Positions 1 to 8,631 of a stretch of DNA of 48,049 nucleotides are shown here, piece after piece. The position numbers and the translations under genes were made by a program. The stretch's first letter is position 1; each line of letters begins with the position of its first letter. The stretch is from Burkholderiales bacterium (lineage in GTDB: Bacteria > Pseudomonadota > Gammaproteobacteria > Burkholderiales > SG8-39). Under the pieces are notes generated by a model, which was not told the origin of the DNA, did no database searches, and saw nothing but the letters and a program-made list of their open reading frames with translations. The DNA lies in NCBI GenBank assembly GCA_020848075.1, contig JADLAV010000074.1:1-48049 (forward strand). The letters are read 5' to 3'.

Positions 1-134
1 ACTTCCTGCAGGGCTGCCAGTTTGGGTTCCATCTCTGCCTCCAAAAAATAGGTTGTGGAAAACCCTTTTTAGTCGCAGAGACCCCAACTGACCAGCCCTG
101 CATAGGATCTCGGAGAGGAGGGGAGAAGGAAGGT

Positions 135-180
135 CCCCTCCTTTTCAAGGGGGGGTGCCGCCGAAGGCGGCGGGGTGGTT
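135..180. repeat. Dispersed hairpin repeat, locus 1
   Basis: This copy has two parts. A first hairpin has arms at 135-143 (CCCCTCCTT) and 147-155 around the loop TTC. A second perfect hairpin, GCCGCCGAAGGCGGC, lies at 157-171 and is followed by GGGGTGGTT at 172-180. The same architecture recurs at 19267-19363, 32647-32803 and 47878-48015. The 3' arm of the first stem carries one A-to-G change that still allows a G-T pair. It looks like a REP-type intergenic element; its role is unknown. Confidence 0.8.
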
Positions 181-185
181 CACCC

Positions 186-215
186 GGCGGGCGTTCGCGC
201 GGCGGGCGTTCGCGC
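186..215. repeat. 15-bp perfect tandem duplication
   Basis: GGCGGGCGTTCGCGC is present twice head to tail at 186-200 and 201-215. It lies immediately upstream of the threonine dehydratase start at 228. It may be a replication-slippage duplication in the leader of that gene. Confidence 0.85.
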
Positions 216-227
216 TACGATGGCCGA

Positions 228-1433
228 ATGGTCACCCTGGATGACGTTCGCCGCGCCGCCGCAGCGATCCGCGGGCAGGTGCTCGAGACGCCGTGCGTCG
301 AATCGCGCACACTCTCGGCGATCTGCGGGGCGCGCGTCTACCTGAAGTTCGAGAACCTGCAGTTCACCGCGTCGTTCAAGGAGCGCGGTGCGCTCGCGAA
401 GCTCCTGTCGCTCGACGCGCGGCAGCGCGCGCAGGGCGTGATCGCCGTCTCGGCCGGCAACCACGCGCAGGGCGTCGCCTACCACGCGCAGCGCCTCGGC
501 ATCCCCGCGGTGATCGTCATGCCGCGCTTCACGCCCGCGGTGAAGGTCGAGCGGACGGCGTTCCACGGCCCGGAAGTCGTGCTCCATGGCGATGACTTCG
601 ACGCGGCAAGCGAGCACGGGCTCGCGCTCGCCGCTGCGCGCGGCCTTGCGCTCGTGCACCCCTACGACGATCCGCACGTCATTGCCGGACAGGGCACAGC
701 GGGCCTGGAGATGCTCGCTCACGTGCCGGCGCTGGAAGCGCTGATCGTGCCCGTCGGCGGCGGCGGCCTGGTCTCCGGCGTCGCTGTTGCCGCGCACGGC
801 CTCGCGCCCTCGGTCGAGGTCATCGGCGCGCAGTCGCTGCGGTACCCGTCGATGTACAACGCGCTCAAGGGGACGCGCCTCCCCTACGGGCCGAGCACGA
901 TCGCGGACGGCATCGCGGTCAAGCAGCCGGGCGCGCTCACGCGCGAGATCGCCGGCCGTCTCGTGGCCGACATTCTCCTCGCCGACGAGGCCGGCATCGA
1001 GGAAGCCGTGCTGCTCCTGCTGGAGGTCGAGAAGACCGTTGTCGAGGGCGCCGGCGCGGCGGCCCTCGCCGTGCTGCTCGCCAATCGCGCCCGCTTCGCC
1101 GGACGCACGGTCGGCATCCTGCTGTCGGGCGGCAACATCGATTCGCTCGTGCTCGCCGAGATCATCGAGCGCGGCCTCGTGCGCACGAAGCGGCTGACGC
1201 GGATCCGCGTGGGTCTGCGCGACGTGCCGGGCGCGCTCGCCGCCGTCACGGCGATCGTTGGCGGCGCGAACGCGAACATCATCGAGGCCCACCACCAGCG
1301 GGCCTTCACCCGGCTGCCCGCCCAGAGCGCGGACGTCGAGCTCGTGCTGCAGACGCGAGGCGACGCACACCTCCAGGACGTGCTGGAGACGCTTGCCCGC
1401 GGTGGCTATCCGGCGCAGATCGTCGAGCCCTGA
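228..1433 (+). CDS. ilvA: Threonine dehydratase (threonine ammonia-lyase), PLP fold plus ACT domain
   Basis: This enzyme would deaminate L-threonine to 2-oxobutanoate and ammonia, the entry to isoleucine synthesis or threonine catabolism. The 401-residue product has the fold type II PLP pattern: the Schiff-base lysine in SFKERG (Lys51), SAGNHAQG at 75-82 and the phosphate-binding loop GGGGL at 177-181. A single ACT domain starts near residue 323 (RIRVGLRDVPGAL). About 400 residues with one ACT domain resembles the short, TdcB-like enzymes rather than the roughly 510-residue two-ACT-domain biosynthetic IlvA, so the symbol is used broadly. The ATG at 228 is the first plausible start. A hairpin follows the stop directly, and the next gene converges. 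Confidence 0.88.
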   Translation: MVTLDDVRRAAAAIRGQVLETPCVESRTLSAICGARVYLKFENLQFTASFKERGALAKLLSLDARQRAQGVIAVSAGNHAQGVAYHAQRLGIPAVIVMPRFTPAVKVERTAFHGPEVVLHGDDFDAASEHGLALAAARGLALVHPYDDPHVIAGQGTAGLEMLAHVPALEALIVPVGGGGLVSGVAVAAHGLAPSVEVIGAQSLRYPSMYNALKGTRLPYGPSTIADGIAVKQPGALTREIAGRLVADILLADEAGIEEAVLLLLEVEKTVVEGAGAAALAVLLANRARFAGRTVGILLSGGNIDSLVLAEIIERGLVRTKRLTRIRVGLRDVPGALAAVTAIVGGANANIIEAHHQRAFTRLPAQSADVELVLQTRGDAHLQDVLETLARGGYPAQIVEP

Positions 1434-1455
1434 CCCCCGCGCTCCGCCGCGGGGG
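1434..1455. terminator. Hairpin between convergent genes
   Basis: An 8-bp perfect stem, CCCCCGCG at 1434-1441 and CGCGGGGG at 1448-1455, has a 6-nt loop. It starts directly after the threonine dehydratase stop and lies 5 bp from the stop of the convergent amidohydrolase. There is no clear T tract on either strand, so a bidirectional termination role is inferred from position and stem strength. Confidence 0.5.
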
Positions 1456-1459
1456 TGCC

Positions 1460-2461
1460 CTACTTCAGCTTCAGGAGCCGCCGCGCATTGCCCTCGTAGA
1501 TGGCGTGGCGCTCCTCGCGCGTGATGTCGAGGCTGTCGATGATCTCGATCGTCCAGCGGATATAGGCCGAGCCCTTCTCGGGGTCGAACGGGGAGTCCGA
1601 CGCGAAGAGCGTGTGATCGGCGCCGAAGAAGTCGAGCCCGCACTCGGTCGCCGCCTTGGCCCCGAAGAGCGCGGTGTCGGCGTAGAACATCTTGAAGTAG
1701 TCGAGCGGGCGCTTTTTGAGCCGCTTCAGGACGAGCGTGAGGTCCTCGTCGGAGGTGCGCGCGCCGAGCTGATCCCACCCCGGACCGACGCGGCCCGCGA
1801 AGTACGGCGCCATCGCCCCCATGTGGTGGGTGATGATCTTCAGGTTCGGGTGCTTGTCGAAGAGGCCAGCGAACGCGATGTGCGCCATCGCCACGCTCGA
1901 CTCGTAAGGCCAACCGAACGTCCACCAGATCTCGTAATGGCTCTTGGGTTCGCCCTTGTAGTCCGGGATTGTCGCCGGCCGGATCGGGTGCATCCAGATC
2001 GGCAGATCGAGGTCGGCCATGAGATCGAAGAGCGGCAGCGTCGCGGGATCGGTGAGCGGCCGCCCGAGGACGTTCGTGTAGACCTGCACGCCCACCGCAC
2101 CGAGCTCCTTCACGGCGCGGTTCGCCTCCTTCAGCAACGCGTCCGGGTCGTTCATCGGCAGCGCGGCGATGAATGCGGGAAAGCGATCGCGATGCTTCCG
2201 CACCAGCTCGGCCATCCCATCGTTGCCGAGCTTCGCCATCTCGGCCGCGTTCTTGCCGAAGTCCTCGACCGCGGGCGCGGGCAGGCAGATCACCTGCGCG
2301 TAGTCGTCGAACTTGTCCATGACGCGGAACCGCTCGTCGAGGTCGGCGATGCTCGGGACTTCCCGCACCCGCTTGTTGATGTCCTTGCCCTTGGGCGAGA
2401 GCGCGAGCATGCGGTCGTAGTAGGCCTTCGGGAAGAAGTGATTGAAGATGTCGAGTTTCAT
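1460..2461 (-). CDS. Amidohydrolase family 2 (COG2159, ACMSD-like) protein
   Basis: This predicted TIM-barrel metal-dependent hydrolase or decarboxylase has 333 residues and belongs to the amidohydrolase-2 group, which includes ACMSD and related decarboxylases. Visible motifs are the N-terminal KLDIFNHF, MHPIRP in the middle, ITHHMG for metal-binding histidines, and a C-terminal DSPFDPEKG with the catalytic-type aspartate. The first metal motif is DIFNH rather than HxH, so one usual ligand is replaced by Phe; this variant is known to me from a subset of the family. The start was placed at the ATG at 2461 (MKLDIFNH) rather than the upstream arginine-rich extension. The substrate is not known and the neighbours do not indicate one. 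Confidence 0.8.
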   Translation of the reverse strand: MKLDIFNHFFPKAYYDRMLALSPKGKDINKRVREVPSIADLDERFRVMDKFDDYAQVICLPAPAVEDFGKNAAEMAKLGNDGMAELVRKHRDRFPAFIAALPMNDPDALLKEANRAVKELGAVGVQVYTNVLGRPLTDPATLPLFDLMADLDLPIWMHPIRPATIPDYKGEPKSHYEIWWTFGWPYESSVAMAHIAFAGLFDKHPNLKIITHHMGAMAPYFAGRVGPGWDQLGARTSDEDLTLVLKRLKKRPLDYFKMFYADTALFGAKAATECGLDFFGADHTLFASDSPFDPEKGSAYIRWTIEIIDSLDITREERHAIYEGNARRLLKLK

Positions 2462-2594
2462 CGGCCGCCTCCGTCGCGGTAGCGTTGCAGAATACACCAG
2501 CCCGACGCGGTTCGCGCCACGCTTGATCCCGATCAGGCGCCCCGCGTGCCGCGGACCCGAGGCGTCCGTGCGCCTTTGCTACCATTGCGCGCGC

Positions 2595-2667
2595 GGGCCT
2601 GTAGCTCAGCGGTTAGAGCAGAGGACTCATAATCCTTTGGTCCTTGGTTCGAATCCAAGCGGGCCCA
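2595..2667 (+). tRNA. ileX: tRNA-Ile (anticodon CAT, lysidine type)
   Basis: A full cloverleaf can be drawn. The acceptor stem is GGGCCTG with CGGGCCC, and the discriminator is A2667. The D arm is GCTC...GAGC. The anticodon arm GAGGA-CTCATAA-TCCTT gives anticodon CAT, and the T arm is CTTGG-TTCGAAT-CCAAG. The GACTCATAATC anticodon region is characteristic of the minor isoleucine tRNA whose C34 is changed to lysidine by TilS, rather than of methionine tRNAs. The 3' CCA is not encoded. No integrase or attachment-site duplication was seen beside it. Confidence 0.92.
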
Positions 2668-2757
2668 CTTGTTCCCTTCAGACATTCCGCGGATCGTTCG
2701 ACGTGTTTACCCGGAAGGCGCTCTCCGCCGGTTCCGTTTCCGCGACAGGCACGGCGA

Positions 2758-2786
2758 TTGACAAGGGGTGGGGCCGGAATTAGCCT
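2758..2786 (+). promoter_or_regulatory. Possible sigma-70 promoter for the IclR gene
   Basis: A perfect TTGACA at 2758-2763 is followed after 17 nt by TAGCCT at 2781-2786, a poor -10 element. If used, transcription would begin near the GTG at 2795. That favours this GTG, rather than the GTG at 2768, as the IclR start. The evidence is weak because of the -10. Confidence 0.3.
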
Positions 2787-2794
2787 TCCGCGAC

Positions 2795-3589
2795 GTGAAT
2801 GTTTCGCAGCAAGACAGGCGGGCCGGCACGCAGAGCATCGAGCGCGCATCGCGCGTGATGCGGGTCATTGCGTCACGCAACGCTGCGGGCATGCGTCTGA
2901 CCGACGTCAGCCGGTGCGCGAAACTCGAGCAGTCCACCACGCACCGCATCCTCAAGTGCCTGATCGCCGAGGGGATGATCAGGCGCGATCCGCACACGCG
3001 GCGCTACCACCTCGGGCACCTGATCTTCGAGCTCGGGCTGGCGGCCGCCTCGGAATTCAACGTGCGCGCGATCTGCCGTCCGTCGCTCGTGCGGCTCTCC
3101 GAGAAGACCGACGACACCGTTTTCCTCACCATCCGCAGCGGCTTCGACACCGTCTGTCTCGACCGCAAGGAGGGCGCATTTCCCATCAAGACGCTCACGC
3201 TCGACGTCGGGACGCGCCGGCCGCTGGGCGTGGGCGCGGGCGGCATCGCGCTCCTGATGCTCTTGCCCGATCGTACGGTCGACGAAATCCTCGGTGCGAA
3301 TGCGCTGCAGCTGGTGAGCTACAGCGATCTCACGGTTCCCGCGGTCCAGCATCTGGTGCGGCAGTCGCGGGAGCTCGGCTACGCGCTGAACGATCGGCAC
3401 ATCACGCCAGGGGCCACGTCGGTCGGCATGGCGATCCGCTCGCAATACGGGGTGCCGTTTCTCGCGATCAGCATCGGAGCGATCTCGAGCCGGATGGATC
3501 CCGGGCGGCAGCGGAAGCTGGCGGCGTACCTGCACGAGGAGGTCGTACAGCTCGAGCACTCGCTGACCGAAATGGTGCACCCCCTGTAG
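2795..3589 (+). CDS. IclR-family transcriptional regulator
   Basis: This 264-residue protein has the IclR layout. An N-terminal winged helix-turn-helix (TQSIERASRVMRVIA, then LTDVSRCAKLEQSTTHRILKCL) is followed by a GAF-like effector domain ending SISIGAISSRMDP. IclR proteins bind small organic acids or aromatic metabolites and control nearby catabolic or uptake genes. The convergent TAXI-TRAP transporter downstream and the amidohydrolase upstream are candidate targets, by position only. The frame is open to a GTG at 2768; the GTG at 2795 was preferred because the extra nine residues lack family similarity and overlap a possible promoter. The ligand is unknown. Confidence 0.85.
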   Translation: MNVSQQDRRAGTQSIERASRVMRVIASRNAAGMRLTDVSRCAKLEQSTTHRILKCLIAEGMIRRDPHTRRYHLGHLIFELGLAAASEFNVRAICRPSLVRLSEKTDDTVFLTIRSGFDTVCLDRKEGAFPIKTLTLDVGTRRPLGVGAGGIALLMLLPDRTVDEILGANALQLVSYSDLTVPAVQHLVRQSRELGYALNDRHITPGATSVGMAIRSQYGVPFLAISIGAISSRMDPGRQRKLAAYLHEEVVQLEHSLTEMVHPL

Positions 3590-3602
3590 CCAAGCCGCGC
3601 GC

Positions 3603-5531
3603 TCACGGGCGCCGCGGGAGGGTCGCCTCGAGGGTCCCTTCGCGGCCGGGTCGCAGCGAGGCGAAAAGAACGACCGCGCCGAACGCAAGCGCGGCGATTC
3701 TGACACCGTTCCACGGCGTGAGCAGTCCGAATCCCGCGACGATCAGGACCAGGCGTTTGCCCCACGCGATCTCGCGGCGCCAGTAGCCCTCGGCGCCGGC
3801 GCAGAGAAACACGACGGCGGCGGCCGCGGCAACACACCCGATCACGACCCGCCACCAAACGCCGTCGAGCAGCAGATCGCCGCTGAAGACGAAACTGAAC
3901 GGAATCACGAACGCCGTGATGGCCACGCGGACGGCGTTCACGCTGATCGCAATCGGGTTCGCGTCGGCGATCGGCGCGGCGGCAAACGAGGCGACGGCCA
4001 CCGGCGGCGTCATCGCCGACAGGCTTGCGAAATAGACCAGGAACAGGTTGGCCCCCATCGTCGTCGCGCCAAGCTGCGTGAGCGCAGGCGCGACCAGCAC
4101 CGCCACGATGATGTACACGCTCGGCGTCGGCATTCCCATTCCCAGCAGGATCGCGATCAGCGCGGCCACCAGCATCGCGGGAAAAAGATGCTCGCCGGCG
4201 ATGAGGAAGATGAGCCCGACGACCTTGGCGCCGAAGCCGGTCATGCTCAGCCCCGCGACCACCATGCCGGCTGCGGCACAAGCCGCGACCACAGGCACGA
4301 CGCGCATGCTCGATTCGGCCAGGGTCTCGTAGATGCCGAGCACGCCGAGGCGCGTACTCTTGCGGAGCATGGCGACGGCCAGCAGCGCGAGCGTGCCGGC
4401 GACGGCCACGTACACCGGCGAGTAGCCGAGCAGCAACGCGATCACCAGCGCGAGCAGGGGCACCGCGAACAGTCCGCCCTGCTTGAGCGTGACACCGAGC
4501 TTCGGGATGCGGCTCTCGTCGAGCCCGGCGAGCCCGAGCTTCAGCGAGCGCAGGTGGACCTGCAGGTAGACGCAGGCGTAATAGAGCAGCGCAGGGACGA
4601 TCGCCGCGAGCGCGATCTTCGCGTACGGGATGCCGGTGAACTCGGCCATGATGAACGCGGCCGAGCCCATGACCGGCGGCAGGATGCTGCCGCCGGTGCT
4701 GGCCGCCACCTCGATCCCGCCGGCCAGCGCGCCCGAGTAGCCGAGACGCTTCATCATCGGGATCGTGATCGAGCCGGTGGTGACCACGTCGGCCGTCGGA
4801 CTGCCGGAGATGGTTCCATACAGCCCCGAGGAGGTGACGGCGATCTTCGCGGCGCCGCCGGGCCTGCGGCCGCTGACCGCCGCGGCGAGATCGAAGAAGA
4901 AGTCGCCGCCGCCGGTGCGCGACAGGAACGTGCCGAAGAGCCCGAACAGGAACACGTACGTGAGCGCCACGCGCACCGGCACGCCGAAGATGCCGTCGGT
5001 GGTGAACACCATGATGTCGAGGAAGTGCTCGTAGTCGATGACCCCGTGGCCCAGCATGCCGGGGATGTGGTCTCCCCACAGGTTGTAGGCGAGGAATACG
5101 AGCACGACGGAGGTGATGCCGAGCCCGACCGTGCGCCGCGTCGCCTCGATCGTGATCAGGAGCAGGCTCGTGCCGCAGACGACGTCCCACCGCGTCAGCT
5201 CGTCGAGCAGCGTGATGCGCGTGATGATGCGCTCGTTGTGGTAGAGAAAGTAGGCGCTGGTGGCGAGCGATGCGACCGCCAGCAGCAAGTCGCCGACGGG
5301 AAGGCGCTGCCGATCGGAGTCCTCGGTCGCGCCGGTGCTGAGGAACACCATCGCGAGCATCATGCCGAGGAACACGATGGTCATCGCGAACAGATCGACG
5401 ATGCGGATCGTCGTCGTATAGACGATGCCCAGCGCGACGACCGCGCCAAGGGGCTTGACGACGAAGCTGCCGAGTGGTCCGCTCAGGTCCCGCCGGCTGC
5501 CGGTGGTGAGAAGGCCGGCGAGTTTCCGCAT
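3603..5531 (-). CDS. TRAP transporter permease, fused small and large (DctQM-type) subunits
   Basis: This 642-residue polytopic inner-membrane protein belongs to the fused 4TM/12TM TRAP permeases that work with TAXI-type binding proteins. The first part (about residues 20-170) holds four hydrophobic segments. The DctM-like part carries typical glycine-rich stretches such as GLYGTISGSPTADVVTTG and ASTGGSILPPVMGSAAF, and later GMGMPTPSVYI. Such systems use ion gradients to import organic acids or related solutes. The binding protein gene lies upstream on the same strand with a 40-bp gap, so the two form one operon. The C terminus is arginine-rich. The start is the ATG at 5531. The substrate cannot be read from sequence. 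Confidence 0.88.
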   Translation of the reverse strand: MRKLAGLLTTGSRRDLSGPLGSFVVKPLGAVVALGIVYTTTIRIVDLFAMTIVFLGMMLAMVFLSTGATEDSDRQRLPVGDLLLAVASLATSAYFLYHNERIITRITLLDELTRWDVVCGTSLLLITIEATRRTVGLGITSVVLVFLAYNLWGDHIPGMLGHGVIDYEHFLDIMVFTTDGIFGVPVRVALTYVFLFGLFGTFLSRTGGGDFFFDLAAAVSGRRPGGAAKIAVTSSGLYGTISGSPTADVVTTGSITIPMMKRLGYSGALAGGIEVAASTGGSILPPVMGSAAFIMAEFTGIPYAKIALAAIVPALLYYACVYLQVHLRSLKLGLAGLDESRIPKLGVTLKQGGLFAVPLLALVIALLLGYSPVYVAVAGTLALLAVAMLRKSTRLGVLGIYETLAESSMRVVPVVAACAAAGMVVAGLSMTGFGAKVVGLIFLIAGEHLFPAMLVAALIAILLGMGMPTPSVYIIVAVLVAPALTQLGATTMGANLFLVYFASLSAMTPPVAVASFAAAPIADANPIAISVNAVRVAITAFVIPFSFVFSGDLLLDGVWWRVVIGCVAAAAAVVFLCAGAEGYWRREIAWGKRLVLIVAGFGLLTPWNGVRIAALAFGAVVLFASLRPGREGTLEATLPRRP

Positions 5532-5571
5532 GCTGGTCTTGCCTGCCGCGGTCGCGGACCGCGGCGCTGCG

Positions 5572-6558
5572 CTACTTGATCAGGCCGGCCTCGCGAAAAT
5601 ACCGCTCTGCGCCCTTGTGGAACGGGATGATGTGCTGGCTGACGAGCAGCTCGACGGGCATCGCCTTGAAGCTGCCGTGCACCGCGCGCAGCTTGTCGAT
5701 GTGCTGGTGCAGGGCGCGCGCGAGATCGTAGGCGGTCTGCTCGTCCATCTTCTCGTTCGCGATCAGCACTGCGCCGAGCGCGACGGTGGCAACGTCGTTC
5801 GGCTGCCAGTCGTAGCTGCCGCCTTTCACGAGGAAAGGGTGCACGCCGAGCTCTTCGGAAACGCGCTTCACCACCGGCTCGGAAACCGGCAGCAGCGCGA
5901 GCGGAACCGATTGGCCCGCTTGCAGGATGAAATTCGTCCGCACGAACACGCCGTTCGCGAACATGTCGATCCGCTTGTCCTTCATCAGATCGCCCTGCTC
6001 GTCGGAAGCGGCGTAGACCACCGCGCCGCCCCACTTCTCGATGTCGGCGAGCTGGACGCCGATCGCATTGAGCATCTTCACCGCGACGTATTCGGTGATG
6101 TTGCCGCGCTTGTTCAGGGCGATGCGAAGCGGCGGCTTCTGCTTGGCGATGTCCTCGAAGCTGCGGATCCCGTGGGCGTCGGCGAACGACTTGCTCATGA
6201 GCATCTGCATCGGCGCCCAGTCGTACAGGACCGCGATGGCGCGCAGGCCGGTGACCGGCTTGCTGAACGGCTTGCCGCCCTGGACCGCGATGCGCAGCTC
6301 GGCGTCGTGCGCGATACCGAGCGGCGCCTTCCCTTGATCGACCAGCGCGATGTTCGCGAACCCGCCGCCGGAGGTCTGGTACGTGATCGTCGAGCCGGGA
6401 AACGCGGCTTTCACCGCGCCGTCGATGCCGACGCCGAGCAGCGTCCAGAGTCCGCTCGGACTCGCGCCCGACAAGGTCAGGTCATAGGTCCGGGCAAAAG
6501 CGCCGGCGCAGGTGAGCGAGAGGGCCAAGCCCGCGACGAATACTCGAAGGATACGCAT
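5572..6558 (-). CDS. TAXI-family TRAP transporter solute-binding protein
   Basis: This 328-residue periplasmic binding protein would deliver its ligand to the fused TRAP permease encoded just downstream. It begins with a clear signal peptide (MRILRVFVAGLALSLTCAGAFA). The TAXI-family pattern follows: LSGASPSGLWTLLGVGI, TYQTSGGGFANI and ALVDQGKAPLGI. The open frame extends upstream, but the ATG at 6558 was chosen because it starts the signal peptide and has GGAGG a few bases before it. TAXI proteins are associated with glutamate, 2-oxoglutarate and other small acids in characterised cases. The ligand here is unknown. Confidence 0.88.
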   Translation of the reverse strand: MRILRVFVAGLALSLTCAGAFARTYDLTLSGASPSGLWTLLGVGIDGAVKAAFPGSTITYQTSGGGFANIALVDQGKAPLGIAHDAELRIAVQGGKPFSKPVTGLRAIAVLYDWAPMQMLMSKSFADAHGIRSFEDIAKQKPPLRIALNKRGNITEYVAVKMLNAIGVQLADIEKWGGAVVYAASDEQGDLMKDKRIDMFANGVFVRTNFILQAGQSVPLALLPVSEPVVKRVSEELGVHPFLVKGGSYDWQPNDVATVALGAVLIANEKMDEQTAYDLARALHQHIDKLRAVHGSFKAMPVELLVSQHIIPFHKGAERYFREAGLIK

Positions 6559-7103
6559 GCTGCCTCCTCTCCGGGGGCGGCCGGTTCTGGTCGCCAGCAT
6601 CCCCGCGTGTGGTTTCGCGATCAGGAATCGCGCTGTCACGTTCCGAATCGTGGACGATGCAGCACGCCGGGCTCGCGGCGCTCCACGCGTTCGGATCCTA
6701 GCACGGCCGAGGCGCATTCACGCCTTCGACACGCTCGACGCTTGCAGTCGGCCGCGCGAAGCTAGGGTAGTGACGGCACACAGCGCGCGCAATAAGCACC
6801 GCGCAAATTTTCGCTCACAATGTGAAAGGGCCTCGATGAAAGTGAAAGGGTCTCGATCACGCTCGAGGAGCGCGAGGCGGTGCCGCGTGTGGCTGACAAG
6901 CCGCGGTCCGCCGGACGCGTGTCTGGCTGCAGCAAGGTGCCGCGGAGCCAACGCCGCCCGCCTCGCCGACATGGCAAACCCCCGCGGGCTAGAATCCCCG
7001 GCTCGAGCACGGATAATCGCTTGCGGAGTGCACGTCCCGGCCGGCGAATCCGAAATCGGGTACGCGGCGCAGAGGCCGAAGGGCATAGGGGAGGAGCGCG
7101 GCC
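6559..7103. other. 545-bp intergenic region between divergent genes
   Basis: No convincing gene was found here. The region must hold promoters for the TAXI-TRAP operon (-) and the diguanylate cyclase (+). It contains an 11-bp palindrome TCACAATGTGA (6815-6825). It also contains a 20-bp-period direct repeat, GTGAAAGGG(C/T)CTCGAT at 6822-6837 and 6842-6857, which differs at one base. These could be operator-like sites, and the palindrome overlaps the first repeat copy. Short open frames through the region are arginine-rich and look spurious. Confidence 0.5.
6822..6857. repeat. Imperfect direct repeat, 20-bp period
   Basis: GTGAAAGGGCCTCGAT at 6822 and GTGAAAGGGTCTCGAT at 6842 match at 15 of 16 bases. 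They are spaced two helical turns apart, as expected for tandem binding of one regulator on the same DNA face. They lie about 250 bp upstream of the diguanylate cyclase start. Function is inferred only. Confidence 0.45.
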
Positions 7104-8543
7104 GTGAACGGCCAGGGCATCGGGACCGACCCCACGGTCGGCCTGCTGGTGTACGGAGGGCTGACCGCGTTCGCCCTGTACCAGCTCCTGCTCTGGTTCG
7201 GAGCGCGGGAGCGGCGCGCGCTGCATCTCGCCGCCGCGGCGCTGTTCATCGCCCTCGCGCATGCATTGTCGGGCGAGCTCGCGGCGATCGCGCTCCCACC
7301 GCGGCTCGACGCCTGGCGAGCCGAGCTCGCCATCGCCATGCCGCTCCTCGCCGTCGGCGCGCTGATGTCCTTCGGCCGCGCCTACCTCGACATCGCGCGC
7401 GTCGAATACGATCTCTCCGGTGCGATGCACATGGCCGTCCTCGCCGCCCTCGGTGCGGCGGCGACCGCGCCGGCCTGGGGCGGATTGCGCGTGGCGCCGT
7501 GGCTCGCTTCCGCGATCGCTGCCGCGGGGCTCGGTGTCCTGGCGGTGCTGGCGCGGCGCCTGCTGCGCAGCATCTACCGCCCGCCGCGCTACGCGTGGCT
7601 GATGATCGCAGCGTTGAGCGGGCTGCTCCTCGGCCTCGCGGTGCGCCCCCACCGCGCCTGGACGGCCGGTCCACGGCTCGAGCACGCGCTCGAGCTTGCC
7701 ACTGTCGCCTGCCTGTTCGCGCTCGGCTTCGCGGTCGCCGCGCGCGCGCGGCGCGAGCGACGCGCCGGCCGGGAGGCCGACTTGCGCGACTACGTCGAGG
7801 AGGCGTTCGCCGCGGATACCGCCGAGCGCGCCGAGCGCGACGTGCGCCTCGCGTTCAGCCGGCGGGTCGAGGAGCTCGCCGTGCTTGCCGGCGCCGCCCC
7901 CAGCGCGCGGGGCGAGGGGGTGATCGACCCGGACTGGGACCGCGAGGTGCTCTTCGGCGAGGAGCTCCAGAGACTCACCGCGCGCAACGCGGTGCTCGAG
8001 CGCGAGGTGCGCGTGCGGCGCGACGCGGCCGAGCGCATGCGCACGATGGCCTACCAGGACCCCCTGACCGGCCTGCCCAACCGCGCGCTCCTCGCCGACC
8101 GGTTCGCGGTGACCGTGGCGCAGGCGCGGCGGCACGGGCAGCAGGTGGCCGTCCTGATGCTCGACCTCGACGACTTCAAGCGCGTGAACGATACCCTGGG
8201 CCACGACGCGGGCGACCGGCTGCTCGCACATGCGGCGGCGATGATCCGGCGCAGCGTCCGCGAATCGGACACCGTGGCCCGGCTCGGCGGTGACGAGTTC
8301 GTGCTGCTCCTCGGCGAACTGCACCACCACTCCGAGGCCGGAATGGTCGCCCAGAAGCTGGTCGCCCGGTTGGCCGAGCAGGTGGTGCTCGACGGGCACA
8401 TCGTCGAGCCCGGCGCGAGCGTCGGCATCAGCAGGTGGCCAGAGCATGGCACCGAGCTCGTCGAGCTGCTGCGCTGCGCGGACCGGGCGCTCTACGCCGC
8501 CAAGGCTTGCGGCAAAGGCACGTACCGCTACTTCGGCGAGTAG
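7104..8543 (+). CDS. Membrane-bound GGDEF diguanylate cyclase
   Basis: This protein would make cyclic di-GMP from two GTP at the inner membrane. Of its 479 residues, roughly the first 215 hold about seven hydrophobic segments, a sensor-like membrane domain of unknown ligand. A charged helical, coiled-coil-like linker (about 220-310) follows, then a GGDEF domain starting at DPLTGLPNR. The active-site signature GGDEF is intact at residues 395-399. A canonical product-inhibition I-site RxxD (RESD, 386-389) lies exactly five residues before it. The start is a GTG at 7104 with GAGGAG upstream. It lies about 90 bp before a cyclic-nucleotide-binding gene. No EAL domain is present. Confidence 0.9.
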   Translation: MNGQGIGTDPTVGLLVYGGLTAFALYQLLLWFGARERRALHLAAAALFIALAHALSGELAAIALPPRLDAWRAELAIAMPLLAVGALMSFGRAYLDIARVEYDLSGAMHMAVLAALGAAATAPAWGGLRVAPWLASAIAAAGLGVLAVLARRLLRSIYRPPRYAWLMIAALSGLLLGLAVRPHRAWTAGPRLEHALELATVACLFALGFAVAARARRERRAGREADLRDYVEEAFAADTAERAERDVRLAFSRRVEELAVLAGAAPSARGEGVIDPDWDREVLFGEELQRLTARNAVLEREVRVRRDAAERMRTMAYQDPLTGLPNRALLADRFAVTVAQARRHGQQVAVLMLDLDDFKRVNDTLGHDAGDRLLAHAAAMIRRSVRESDTVARLGGDEFVLLLGELHHHSEAGMVAQKLVARLAEQVVLDGHIVEPGASVGISRWPEHGTELVELLRCADRALYAAKACGKGTYRYFGE

Positions 8544-8631
8544 GCGCGCGCCTTCGCGGTCGCCGCCTTTGCGTTATGCTTCCCGTCGCGGCAGAATCGT
8601 GCGAGGAGTTGCCCGCCCCGAGGAGCCAGTG

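Noticed and set aside
180-2585. 801-codon minus-strand frame over threonine dehydratase and the amidohydrolase
   Set aside because: It is an out-of-frame shadow of two recognised genes; its composition is arginine-rich and low-complexity.
2595-2667. tRNA as an integration site for a mobile element
   Set aside because: No integrase, no duplicated tRNA 3' end and no change in gene style follow; the next genes are ordinary chromosomal types.
3603-6558. DctP-type TRAP system
   Set aside because: The binding protein has TAXI-family motifs and the permease is the fused type, so the DctPQM label does not apply.
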